DNA of 64,000 nucleotides from assembly GCF_963678635.1 (NCBI RefSeq), contig NC_087070.1, positions 6,606,539-6,670,538 of the forward strand. Direction: 5' to 3'. A program made the translations under genes and the position numbers. Under the pieces are notes generated by a model. The model did not search any database, was not told the origin of the DNA, and was given only the letters and a program-made list of their open reading frames with translations. Of the stretch, positions 53,991-64,000 are shown one piece after another; positions within the stretch are counted from its first letter, which is position 1; every line of letters begins with the position of its first letter. The stretch comes from Symsagittifera roscoffensis (taxonomy: Eukaryota > Xenacoelomorpha > Acoela > Convolutidae).

Positions 53991-54427
53991 TACATATGCC
54001 TCTGCCAGGTCCATCAATTCATCCAAGTTGGAGTTATCCATTCTCTTTTTGGGTTCGATTCGATTTGATTTATAGATTTGACTCAAGTGAGTAATTAAAC
54101 GGTCAATCAGGATCTAGAAAAGAGGTCACGAGTATCACACTTGTCCGTTTCGTCTTAATCTTGTTAAACTTTATTTAAAACAGTCAGATAAAAAGATTTT
54201 GATCCTAAAATTTATTAAAATCAATCGGTCGTCTCTAAAATTTGGGAATTCGTCCTAAGATTGGACAGTCCAAACTTTGGATCTATTCCTAAGATCGTCA
54301 TTCAGTTGTTCGTGGTCACTAACTCCTTTTTACCCAGGATCTTAATAACATAACACATAACATAACATAACACACATCACACACTACACAAACTTTAGTG
54401 TGACACCCTCTTGCATGTCACATTAAC
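53991..54427 (-). other. Spacer between macro-like segment and coiled-coil ORF, copy D
   Basis: AT-rich, no ORF, same position as 16138-16605 in B. Contains CATAACA-type short repeats near 54345-54375. Confidence 0.4.
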
Positions 54428-54922
54428 TCAGCCTATACTTAAGTAATATTTCTTATGTAAGTATACTTGTATATTAGTATCAGAGAAGATAACAAGTATG
54501 AGCGCGTACAGTTCCCAAGGATGCAGTCGTCCTCTGTTCGGATCGTACACTGGAAGCAAAAGCTCCTTCACTTCCCTTTCCACGAGGAAGTCTCTCAATC
54601 TCGTCAAGGACAAGACTAGGTTTTCCGGGTCCACGTGCCGCTTCTCCGTAGCCCGTGTCACTAAGAAACATAGGTATTTTCCCGGTATCTGTGACGCCGC
54701 CGGAGGTAAGGCTGCTACGCCCACTATTCCTGGTCTTTGCTTCCAAAGGAATTCTATGTTTTTATATTCTCTCTTAAAATCCGCTGAATGAGTAGTCGCC
54801 CTTCCTAAGCAGCCAAGGAAGGATCCTCTCGTTCGGTTTTCATGTATTTCATGCTTCCACGATCTGTATCTTAAATCGTGACACTGGTCTCCTTTGGGTC
54901 CGACGTCATTTCGTTCAACCAT
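54428..54922 (-). pseudogene. Macro-domain-like segment, copy D
   Basis: Fuller than in B. The N-terminal part (HEIHENRTRGSFLGCLGRA, then a helix to LWKQRPGIVGVAAL) corresponds to the first ADP-ribose-binding loop and following helix of TARG1-like macro domains; the rest (GKYLCFLVTRATEKRHVDP, LRDFLVEREVKELLLPVYDP, VIFSDTNIQVYL) matches the B copy closely. Stronger conservation than the flanking linker suggests that the fold mattered to the element. Confidence 0.58.
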
Positions 54923-55632
54923 TCCAAGACACGTAAATTCGTCAAGTCTTGTTCATATGACTGCTGTTGCTCGTCATCGAATTCTACCTCGGGCTTGGAC
55001 CGGTCATCGATCCACTTCTCGTCGTGATCATCGTTTATTTCAATGTCCTGTGACACAGTTATTTCTTCTAGACCCACAAATTTTTCCCCTACATTCTTTG
55101 GGTCTATCCTGTCCACTACAAAATCGTCGCCGTAAGGTTTATTTCTTTTTCTGGGTCTTGTCCTGTCATTCTGTCGAGTCTGTATCGTGAACGGAAGATC
55201 CGGTTCCAAATTCTTGGGAACCTCCCTTTGTTCAGGGTCTTGCCAGTCCTCTTCTGCGTAGGGTAAAGTTTCATCGTCTGCTTCAATCACCTCATTTGGA
55301 TCCAGGTCCAGTGGTGTACTTGTTCCTTCCTTTGTGACTTCATTCCCATCGTTCTTTTCCCTGGTGCCCTTCTCGTTGACCTCACAAGCAGGGTCCATCA
55401 TTAGATAATTCCCCTCTTCTATGTCTGCAGGTATACACCAGTCTTCTGTCAATGGATTGTGTGGCTTAATCTTTTCGTAATGAGCGGCTCGGCCAGTACT
55501 CAGTCTATAGAAGCGTCCCTCCTGGTGCACCTCCGTAATCATGAAGGGTCCCCACCACTTTTTAGGAGCTTTTTCGTTCCTTTTGGTGGTATGACGTTCT
55601 GAAATACCCATACGTAGTCCCCTACCGAACAA
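54871..55632 (-). pseudogene. Integrase C-terminal GPF module and acidic tail, copy D
   Basis: WWGPFMITEVHQEGRFYRL is the GPY/F module. A 150-residue acidic tail follows (EADDETLPYAEEDWQDPEQ, KPEVEFDDEQQQSYEQD), ending just before the macro-like segment, so integrase and macro-like parts are adjacent. Fossil. Confidence 0.75.
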
Positions 55633-56500
55633 GCTTTTGCACCAGCTGCTTTCTTGTCAAATCTTTTTCTCTGCCTTGCCTGTTCCTGCTGAGTATTTCG
55701 TCTACATAAGTCGTTTAACTCCTGCTGACGTCTTCTTACATCCCTTACATAGACCTGTGGTGACGTCTTCTTACCCTCATACTCTGGGTAGAAGAAAGTC
55801 AAGGACAAAGACTTCTCGTGCCCGGTTAGCATCATATGTGGACTAACTCCGGTGGTAGAATGTTGCGTGCTGTTGTAAGCTCCCATCACCTGTGGAAGAT
55901 GTCTGTCCCAATAGGTCATGTTCCTGGGACAATATACCCTCAGCATCGACACTAACGTTCTATTTTGCCTTTCCACTAAGCCATTCGTATGAGGATGGTA
56001 TGTCGTGGAGTGAGCCTGAGCCACCTGCGAACGTCGCATTAGCTCTTTTGTAAGTTTTCCCGCGAAAGCTGTTCCGTTATCCGATTGAAACGTCATCGGA
56101 CAACCATGTCTCGCTATCCACGTATTGATCAGGTGGTCGCACGTCTCTTCCGCTGAGGCAGTTATGCAGGGCACGGCCCCTGCATACTTCGTGAAGTGAT
56201 CTATCATGACCCAGACTTGATTATAACCACTGTCTGTCATGCATATCTTTTGGTGATCTATCTGCACCACCTCGTTGAATTCAGACGACTTGATCGATTG
56301 TAAAGGAAATCGCAATTTCCTTGGATCCTTGACCTGTTGGCATGACAGACATGCTTTTACCCACTTCTCGCATGCCTTGTTCATTCCAGGCCTTTCAAAG
56401 CGCTTCAGGATCTTCTTATATACTTTGTCGATCCCCTGATGGCCCATATGATCATGCGACCTGAATAAGAAATCTGTCTGATAGAGTTGCGGCAACACTA
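55539..56500 (-). pseudogene. Integrase zinc module and catalytic core, copy D
   Basis: RSHDHMGHQGIDKVY and CLSCQQVKD form the zinc module (about 56340-56470). The core shows IDHQKICM, MTFQSDNGTAF (about 56070-56100), AHSTTYHPHTNGLVERQNR and AYNSTQHSTTGVSPHMMLTG. It lies in one long frame with the linker up to 57848. Fossil. Confidence 0.85.
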
Positions 56501-57848
56501 TCGCGTTATACTTGTATAGGACTTTGTCTTCATCTCTTCTCTTGCAAGCCACAATCCCGTCCTTGTTCAAGTATAACCTTCCCTCTTTCTGCATAAAGTA
56601 ATGTCTCAGAATGCGGTAACTGTCTTCCTTGAGGTCTCCTTTGTCCGGAGAACCATTTTTGATCCACTTTTTCAGCTTGCTTGTCATGCGATCATTTCTC
56701 TGCGCTCTTAGTAGATCCAAGAGTCTGTATCTCACCTTCAAGTACGTCTTCATGACCCTCATCTGATTATTCAGCTTCTTGGGCTGATGCGCATCTTCTG
56801 CTATCTTAACGCACCAAATCTTTGCCAATGGCTGTGTTTCCTGTTTGAATGGCTGAATATCAGTCCTGACTAACTCTTTTTGTGGCAACAGACTCATCGA
56901 ACGTTTCGATACCGCTATTGTTTCCAGATCATCCGCTGCGTGATCAAAGACTCTTTCACCTGGTATGAGGTAGCGATCACTGTCAGTGTCCTGGTATACC
57001 TCTCTATCCAGATCCCTTGCTCGAGTTTCCGCTAGTAGCGTGTGGATCGCTAGTTCTGACAGTTCCGATCCCGAGCATGAGTTCCTGTCTGAGTAGGTGT
57101 CAATTCCTGAGTTTCGAGAATTGTCACCTGTTGAAGAGTCTGTGACGGTGTCTGCACCATCTCCTGGGTCTGTTCTGTGCTTTCTTCGCATCCATCTGAA
57201 CTCCCCGGACAAAACTTCACTCTCCGGGTCCTGCTTCTCATCAGGAACTTTTTCATCTACATCAGACAATCTTCCTTGTCCCGTGTGTTTATCTTGAACT
57301 CGCCTGCTCCTCTCACCGTTCGTCTCCCCGGACAAACAATCTTGCACCAGGTTTCGTTCAACTATTTCACCTTCTTTATCCTGGTCCACAAAGGTAACGG
57401 TTTTCTTCTTTTGCGCATCGTTCCCCTGTTCTTTCCGTCTGTACGAAGTACTGGTTAAAACCTCGTGTGTTATTGAGGATACTAGTTGCTGAAATATTGT
57501 CCTACAATCCCTCTCGTTCTCTTTGTGTTGTCGTCTGGACGGCATGATCTTCACCTTCTCACTGACTGTCAGTGATGCCACTGCTGCTGCCCACTCGGGG
57601 TCATCTCTGGTCACTTCTCTTTCTAACAATCCACCCAGCATCCGCATCACTTGCGGTGTGACCTGCACCGTTTTATCCAATAATGCGAGGCTGTTAATGT
57701 TCATGCGAGAGAGTTCCTGCTGGGCCAGGTTCGAGCGCAGCAACAGATCCAAGGGCACCGGGTTTTTCTTGGATAGGATCTTTATCTCGGCTGCTTTCTC
57801 TACAGATAACTCAGGATGTCCTGGAATTAGATGTCCAGACTTGTCCAA
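56500..57848 (-). pseudogene. Long linker between RNase H and integrase, copy D
   Basis: Counterpart of B 13190-14600: PGHPELSVEKAAEIKILS at the start, acidic Ser/Glu/Asp-rich middle (DCLSGETNGERS, EVLSGEFRW) and WCVKIAEDAHQPKKLNNQM and MTSKLKKWIKNGSPDKGDL near the end. No known domain. Confidence 0.6.
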
Positions 57849-57911
57849 CCATCTCGTTAAGGGAAGCGCTTCATAAGTTTCTCTGTCCAGAAACGAGAAT
57901 CCTTCCTTTAT

Positions 57912-58340
57912 TTATGCCTGATTGGCTTGCTTCTGTTCCAATCTTTCATAGAACTCGGTTTTCTTGCTGAGGCTGTCAGCATTCTGGTGTTTGTCACGAA
58001 TCCTGTGCTCGATTATCATGTGGTAGCCATCTAATCTCACTATCCATATTCCTATATAACTCTGATCCATCGAGTATGTCTTCAACCAGGATAACGCCCT
58101 GTTGTCCACGCGTAACTTAAAGGGAGCGCTCCCCAAGTATGCGCGGTACTTTTCCACAAATGTGACTACTGCAAACATTTCTGCTTTTGGTGCACCATAT
58201 TCCATTTCAGTGTCACTCAACATTTTACTGCCATATGCAATGGGACGGAGAACTGTTCTCCCATTCCACTCCTGCTCCTGATGCAGTATTCATTCCTGAG
58301 ATGGCTACTACTAACTCATCAGTGTCAAGAACATACATGC
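57912..58340 (-). pseudogene. RNase H domain, copy D
   Basis: KAEMFAVVTFVEKYRAYLG, KLRVDNRALSWLKTYSMDQ, IEHRIRDKHQNADSLSK, with YVLDTDELVVAISG upstream. Same layout as B. Fossil. Confidence 0.8.
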
Positions 58341-58399
58341 CCTTCTCTGTAGGCATGCCCAGCACTGGCGCTTCGCACAGTTCCCGCTTTATGTTCTCG

Positions 58400-59586
58400 A
58401 AGGCAGCTTGGGCTTCTTCGTTCCATTCGAACTTCTTTCCTTTGTTGCGCATCAGCTTCTGCATTGGATACACCTTGTCTGCATATCCTTTTATGAACTC
58501 ACGGTAATAGTTGGCAAACCCTAGGAAGCTCATGAGCTGTGTGTCCGTTCTGGAAGCCTTCCATGTCAACACAGCTTCTACTGCTTCCGGGTCCGGCTTC
58601 AAACCATGCCTGTCCACCATTCTTCCTAGGTACTTGATTGAATCCCTAAGGATTTCACATTTCGATGTATTGCATTTCAAGCCTGCTGTTTTCATGCATC
58701 CAAAGACCTCATCGAGCTGATTAATGTGGTCTTCCAGGGTAGGTGTTGCTATGACTACGTCATCTACGTAACTCATCACAAGATTCCCGTACTTCTTTGT
58801 CACTCTGGTCAAAGCCTGAGCCATCAGTCTTTGAAAAGTGGCCGTTGCGTTGCACAAGCCGAAGAGCATCCTCTTCCACTGGTACAACCCCAATTCAGAC
58901 GCGAATCCGGTCTTTTCCCTATTCTTTTTCCGCAGAGGGACCTGCCAGAAGGCAGAACCCAAGTCCAATGTGGTGAAGAACTTGGCATCACCAAGTTTAG
59001 AGAGGCTCTCGTCTATTCGCGGTATCGAGTACGCATCTTTTATCGTCACCGCGTTCAAGTAGCGAAAGTCGCAACAAAACCTAAGCTGTCCCGCCTTCTT
59101 TTTCGCCATTACTACCCCGCAAGCCCATGGCGTTTTCGAGGGTTCTATCATGTCGTATTTGAGCAACATTTCTATTTCCGCTCGGCACGCTTCCAATTTA
59201 TGTGGCGTCTTTCGTCTTGCGCCTTCCCTATGGGGAACGGCGCCTTCCTCCAGTGCGATTTCGTGTTCGACGAAGTTACAGCTACCAATATCCGCCTTAT
59301 GTTTTGAAAATACATCCGCGTTCCGATTTAAAACCTCCCGCAGTAATTCAAAATCTCCCTCGCCTATTTTCCCTTTTAAGTGTTCTATCTCTGGCAAAAC
59401 CAGTTTGTCAGATTCTAGTTCATATGACGAGGGGCGTTCCGGAAAATTCGAGCAGCTCGATAAGCCGTCGTCCGTTTCGGACTTCAATGAAAATAATTTA
59501 TGAATAGATTTTAATTCATTAATATTTTTTAAAATTTTATCTTTATTGGCATGATAAGGACAGTCTTTCACACTATGTTTCTTCAA
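58400..59586 (-). pseudogene. Reverse transcriptase domain, copy D
   Basis: A long frame with all gypsy RT blocks: MIEPSKTPWACGVVMAKKK, RFCCDFRYLNAVTIKDAYS, FFTTLDLGSAFWQVPL, FGLCNATATFQRLM, SYVDDVVIATPT (YVDD at about 58760-58771) and FLGFANYYREFIKGY. Very similar to B. Fossil element although this part is largely open. Confidence 0.88.
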
Positions 59587-59899
59587 GCTTTGTGTCTCTT
59601 CCTAGTCGGTCCTCACCCGCAAAGCGTAACCAACTTTCTTTCCACGCTGGATTGAAACCATGGTGTCCATCGTGTTCAATAACACACTGACACACAGTCC
59701 GTTTTGAGTTACCGAGAAGCTCCGGCCTAAAATCACTGAACTTTGACTATTTGGATTCGGAACCAAACAAACCTGTTTACTATCACTTAACGAATTTAAA
59801 TTTCTCATTCTAAAAATTGCTAATACCGCTTGTCCCGGCTGTAGTTTTACTTTTCTATCTAAAAAAATTGGTACCTTGTTTTCGTCTGTTATTATTCTA

Positions 59900-60596
59900 T
59901 TAATTGGTTTCTAAACATACTTCCGATCCGGGTTCCTAATTCTCATTAGACCGTGGTTCAAGTCAATCATCACGTCAAAATTCCTGACCAAATCTCTGCT
60001 CAAGATGAATTGGTCGGCGTCGTTCAAATTCTCTACCACCAGGAAGCTCATCCAAAGGTCCCGTCCCCCATGTGGAGGACCGTTATTGGTGTTCTTCCGG
60101 CTACGTAAATCGCTCCTCGATTGGCTGCAGCCAGTCGGAGATTCGTCGGAATTAGATCTTCTCTCGTGAAGCCCATTCTTTCTCAAGTCTTTATCGGCAT
60201 CACACTCACTACCGCTCCTGTATCCAGCAGCCCTGTGACTCCAATTTTCTTTCCGTTGGTGTCGAGCAGATGTGCAGTCACATCTGCTTCGTATCCAATG
60301 CGTACTGCGTCTTGCTCCATCATGGCGTCATGACCTATCCTGCGGACTTTGAGTTTCTCCTCACCCAAATAGATCTGTCCTATCTGGTCACTGTCTGTTG
60401 TTACATATGTCCTAGTGTAGATACTGATTCCATCTACGTTCAGCATCACTTGATACGGTCCATAGACTTCCACGTAGTGCCCGTGAAGCTTCTTTATGCG
60501 AGGACCACCTGCTGTTAGTAGTGCCCGCACAGCTCTTGACTCAGTGCGTGGCTCCACCTGCCTCAGATAATCTGCATATGTGTCCAAATGCATCAA
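59900..60596 (-). pseudogene. Aspartic protease region, copy D
   Basis: GLLDTGAVVSVMPIKT at about 60183-60235 is the DTG active-site block; upstream (HLLDTNGKKIGVT, HYVEVYGPYQVMLNVDGI) matches B and C. Fossil, broken. Confidence 0.8.
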
Positions 60597-63500
60597 AATG
60601 AACTCTGATGGTTCACTCAGATTTCTGATTAAATGGTGTCACGCTACCGAGATTATTGACTGTATTTTGCTTCCTTGTGGCACCATACCGAACCTCTGCC
60701 CGGAGATCACATTAAGTTTTATGCTCAAACTACTCGGTGCCTTTGTTTCTTCGACTTCTGTTGCCTCGAAGGTATTCAACTACTCCTGTAGTTTCTAATT
60801 TTCCAATTCGAGCTTCACTTTTTGCTCGATCTCGTTCGTTACCAGTTCCTGTTGCACTCTATTTAGAGCATCCCTCGCGGCTGCCCTATAATCAATCATG
60901 AAGTCATCCGCCGCAGTCACCGGTTGCTGCTCACATGTCTCTTCTGTCACCGCTTGCATCTTCTTCGTTGCCAGCTCTTGCGGTTTTTCTTTTCTGCGCG
61001 CCTCCGCCTCACTCAATAGGCGAGCCTTGCTGGCTTTTACACCCGATTAAGCTTCCTCATGCCTTAGATGTTTGATGTCTGCTACAGCATCCCAGAATTG
61101 CGGACAATCCGATTTTAAATGACCTTCCAGGTTGCAAAAGAAACACTTCGGGCCGAATTTTGCAATTACTCCTCTCATGAAAACTTCATGATCGGCTTCT
61201 GACGCATCTTCGTCCTTGAGGCTAAAGCCTATTGCTTTCATGCCCTGTTTATAAGTTGGGCATGCTGACACATGATGGTCCGTCGAACTGCAATTTGCAC
61301 AAGAGCGCCTCTTGTCCATATCGTCACTCGGTTTATACAAGTTATCCCTTGGTTTGCTGGTCCGTTGTTAAAATTGCCATAATTATTCTTGTAACATCAA
61401 GATATCGATGGAGGTTTCAGTAAAAGATATTCTTTTGACTTGAGCCTCAACTCCTCTGGTGTTGGCGCATTGGTTGATAGTGGTGTGTAATGTGTTGCTA
61501 ACATTGTTCGAAGTTCATCATTCTTCACACCATCGATGAATTTTGAGGCTACCGCCAGGTTCATCCTCCTGTTCGACTCGTCCGGTTGTCTGCGCCTTCT
61601 AAGCATCTCCAAATCGCCTAGAAACTTGTCTATCGTCTCATCTTCTCGTTGCTTCCTTTTTTCGAAGCGCATCATTGCTTGGTGTCCCTGCACCACTGAG
61701 CCAAAACTATTTAACAAGATTTCAAAGATTTTCTCAGCAGTATCCCGCTGATATTGCTTTTTGACCATCACACAGTTTAGGGTTGTCCCTTCCAAGTTAC
61801 TGATGAGCGGACTGCACTCTTGCCTTTCTGACAGGTATTTTTCCCCAAAACGCAGTTTCATCACCTCTATCCAGGTGTCAATGCAGCCGTCAGATTCGTC
61901 TTTATAATAATCTGGTTTTTTAAAGACTCTTCTGGACTTTTCACTGCGTTCATTAGTTCTGAATAACCTCGTCAGAAATGTCTCCAAAGACCTGTTTGGG
62001 GGTGCAAAGGCTGTGGCCATTGCTGTGGCATCTCTTGAATGAAATGCCTGAGTATCATTGACACTGATAAGGGTTCTGTATTTGGTACATCCCTTCTATC
62101 CGTATCGCAGGGATTGTTTCTTCCTTGGCTCGCATGACTTAGCCCTGGGCTTGCATGACTCCTGTTCCTGGAATCACCTCTCCCCGTCGCATGTGTGCCT
62201 TGCGTCGGTCGTTCGTTTGAAGTCTGTCTATTGCCAGTTGAACTTCCTCTGAAGTGTGGGCCCCATGTTCTATTATTCCTTGTGGTATAGCCTGCTGAAC
62301 TGCCCCTACCTCTAGTGGATCCGTATGTCTTTCTCCTATTCTGTTGGTTATTGAAGTTCGCCCTCGGCTCACTGCTGGGACCTCCCGAGTTCGGTTCCCC
62401 TTCTCTTGGTCCACTCTTGTTGCCTAGTAGCCCGTCCAACCTATCCACGATAGCCTGAATTCGCTTCTCCATCATCGCATCTATCTTTGTGTCAAGAGTC
62501 CCAAGAGTCTGCTCTTGTTGAGTTCTCAACTTCTCCATGTCGTCTCTTAACCGTAACTCCCTTTGTTCTGCTTTCGTTGTCATCCGCGACCAGTTCTTCG
62601 CCATGTGTTCATCCGTTCTTTCCTTCGAGCGTTTTTCGCTTCTACCAACTTCTTGTCTATTGCGGTTTATTTCTTCCCGCAGACTTTCTCTTTCAACGTG
62701 GACTGCTTTCTCTAGTTCACTCTTTCTTATGGACATCTGATCATTTTGCTCGCCTATACTGCCCACTATGTTATTCAAGGCTTCTTCAATTGATGCTCCG
62801 TTTCTACTAGTGGCGTCACAAGTGGCGGTGTCACCCTGTCGATCCCAGGTAGCTTGGTACTGGTCGAGATTCGGGCTTTGATTCTCTGCCTCGACGTCTT
62901 TTCATTATCCACCTCTGGATCCGCCGATGCGTTTGCTTAGCCCTATGTTTCTATTCTCCCCAGTTCGCGTTTCCGAATTTGTCATACTCACAAAGTCTCT
63001 TGACTGGCCGGATGTGTTTGTGTCTTTGCTTGTCGTTCTCACCACACCAAATTTTTCCATGGTTCCAGTCTCTCTGTCGGTGTATGCCTCATTCTCCTGG
63101 GTCGAACTATTGAGGCTGACTCGAGATCCAAAGTCAACTTGCTCAGCATCGTCCTCTTCTTCCTCCTGGGATTCACCTTCATCTCCTGTGCCCACTGCCA
63201 TGGTGAATGGAAAGATGTTTCCGAAAGTGTTCTTCACTCTTTCTGAAAACGATGAGGACGTTGCCTAATTCTCCGTCATGCCTGCCATCATGGTGTTGTA
63301 TGTGGGAGATCTTCTAGTTGCCACAACTTCAGTAGAGATGTCGAACAGTTCCGACATCTCCTCTCGGTCCAGTGTCCCGGTGGAAGTGGCAAAATCTTGG
63401 CCTTGTTCTACCGGAGTAGATTCACTCGCCAGCCTTCTGTCTCTCCCCTCCGGTCCATGTATTTCCCGGTTTTCAATCATGGCCTGGTCCGGATGGACCT

Positions 63501-63711
63501 CCACTTCTAGCATAGCGTTTCGCTCATCTGAGGACTTTTGACTCGTGGCTTCAACCATTCTGCCTGAAACCGTCACCCCTTTGTCGGTCCGGGTTCGTGT
63601 GATCCGTTCCACAAAAGGGTCGGTCATTGCTTTTCTTTGCTTTTCCGGTATAAATTTCCTGTAGCTATCACCTAGTTTAGGTATCCTTGACTTGATTAGA
63701 CTCAAACTCAA
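60597..63711 (-). pseudogene. Gag region of copy D
   Basis: From the right: a charged N-terminal part (63711 to 62900), a coiled-coil-like part (62778 to 62430: ESLREEINRNRQEVGRSEKR), an Arg/Gly/Asn-rich stretch (RRKTYGSTRGRGSSAGYTTR, about 62270-62330), the capsid-like domain (62020 to 61400: ESDGCIDTWIEVMKLRF, EGTTLNCVMVKKQ) and two knuckles (CANCSSTDHHVSAC and CFFCNLEGHLKSDC, about 61110-61310). Closest to copy C. Broken in several places. Confidence 0.8.
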
Positions 63712-64000
63712 TTTAACACTTCTTACTACCTATACACTCAATTCGATTGCTAGTGTCCTTTTGATCTGACTACTGATAATAATAACACAACACAATAAAT
63801 TCCAAAAGTTTCTATTAAATAGTGACCACGAATCCTCTTACGTTATCACGGTACAGCGTATATACAACTTATCCACAATAATCGATTATTAATTGTAAGG
63901 TATGAAGCTAACACAGTATGATGATATCAGTCTATTTGAAAGATAGTGTGTTCAATACCCAATCAAGCACAAAAATTATTGATTTAAAACCAGAAGTAAC
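63712..64000 (-). other. Leader of copy D (start of gag side)
   Basis: AT-rich, no ORF. Only the last 290 bases of the leader are in the window; nothing else is recognised. Confidence 0.4.

Larger units (their letters stand above)
42948..64000 (-). mobile_element. Giant Ty3/gypsy-type element, copy D, fossil, runs off the right edge
   Basis: Minus strand, in order from the right: gag, protease, RT, RNase H, long linker, integrase with GPF module and acidic tail, macro-like segment, coiled-coil ORF, SGNH-like ORF, unknown ORF, large 3' ORF with an extra block, partial 3' segment and LTR end. The 5' LTR is outside the window. About a dozen breaks. A LINE is inserted at 47610-50118 and an inverted LTR at 43254-44080. 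Layout matches B throughout, with more protein divergence than expected from recent copies. Confidence 0.85.

Overview
The window is eukaryotic and almost wholly made of retroelements. No host gene, rRNA or tRNA is recognisable. The LINE, hAT, Penelope-like and Ty3/gypsy families present, and the codon use, suggest an invertebrate animal genome (nematode-like is plausible but not shown). A 200-base run of N at 29575-29774 marks an assembly gap. The main actors are several copies of one family of very large (about 20 kb) Ty3/gypsy-type LTR elements, labelled A to E here, plus three LINEs and fragments of other elements.

Left third (1-25.4 kb). Copy A contributes its last ORF, 3' untranslated segment and 3' LTR (1-3468). 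A minus-strand R2-like LINE with a PHD finger (25372 down to 23437, then 3674 down to 3469) was split by copy B, a nearly complete element (3679-23436) with LTRs about 99% identical and a 4-bp ACGT target duplication. B has a 3-kb repeat-rich leader, gag, protease, RT, RNase H and integrase. After these comes an unusual cassette: a macro-domain-like segment, a coiled-coil ORF, an SGNH-hydrolase-like ORF and two ORFs of unknown function.

Middle (25.4-42.9 kb). This holds an hAT transposase fragment, a GGAATT-type simple repeat, a decayed APE-type LINE (27.5-29.5 kb, minus), the gap, a heavily decayed copy C (29.8-36.4 kb, plus) with internal tandem duplications, copy E (36.4-41.5 kb, minus: 5' LTR, hairpin-minisatellite leader and gag fragment), and two diverged Penelope-like fragments.

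Right third (42.9-64 kb). Copy D lies on the minus strand and runs off the right edge. It has the same order as B (gag, protease, RT, RNase H, integrase, macro-like, coiled-coil ORF, SGNH, unknown ORFs), with an extra coding block of about 3.6 kb that B lacks. A young 5'-truncated LINE with three C-terminal C2H2 fingers is inserted in that block. The 3' end of D contains an inverted LTR.

The most interesting result is that two diverged copies, B and D, share the same accessory cassette downstream of integrase, so it is an inherited part of this giant LTR family and not an accident of one insertion.
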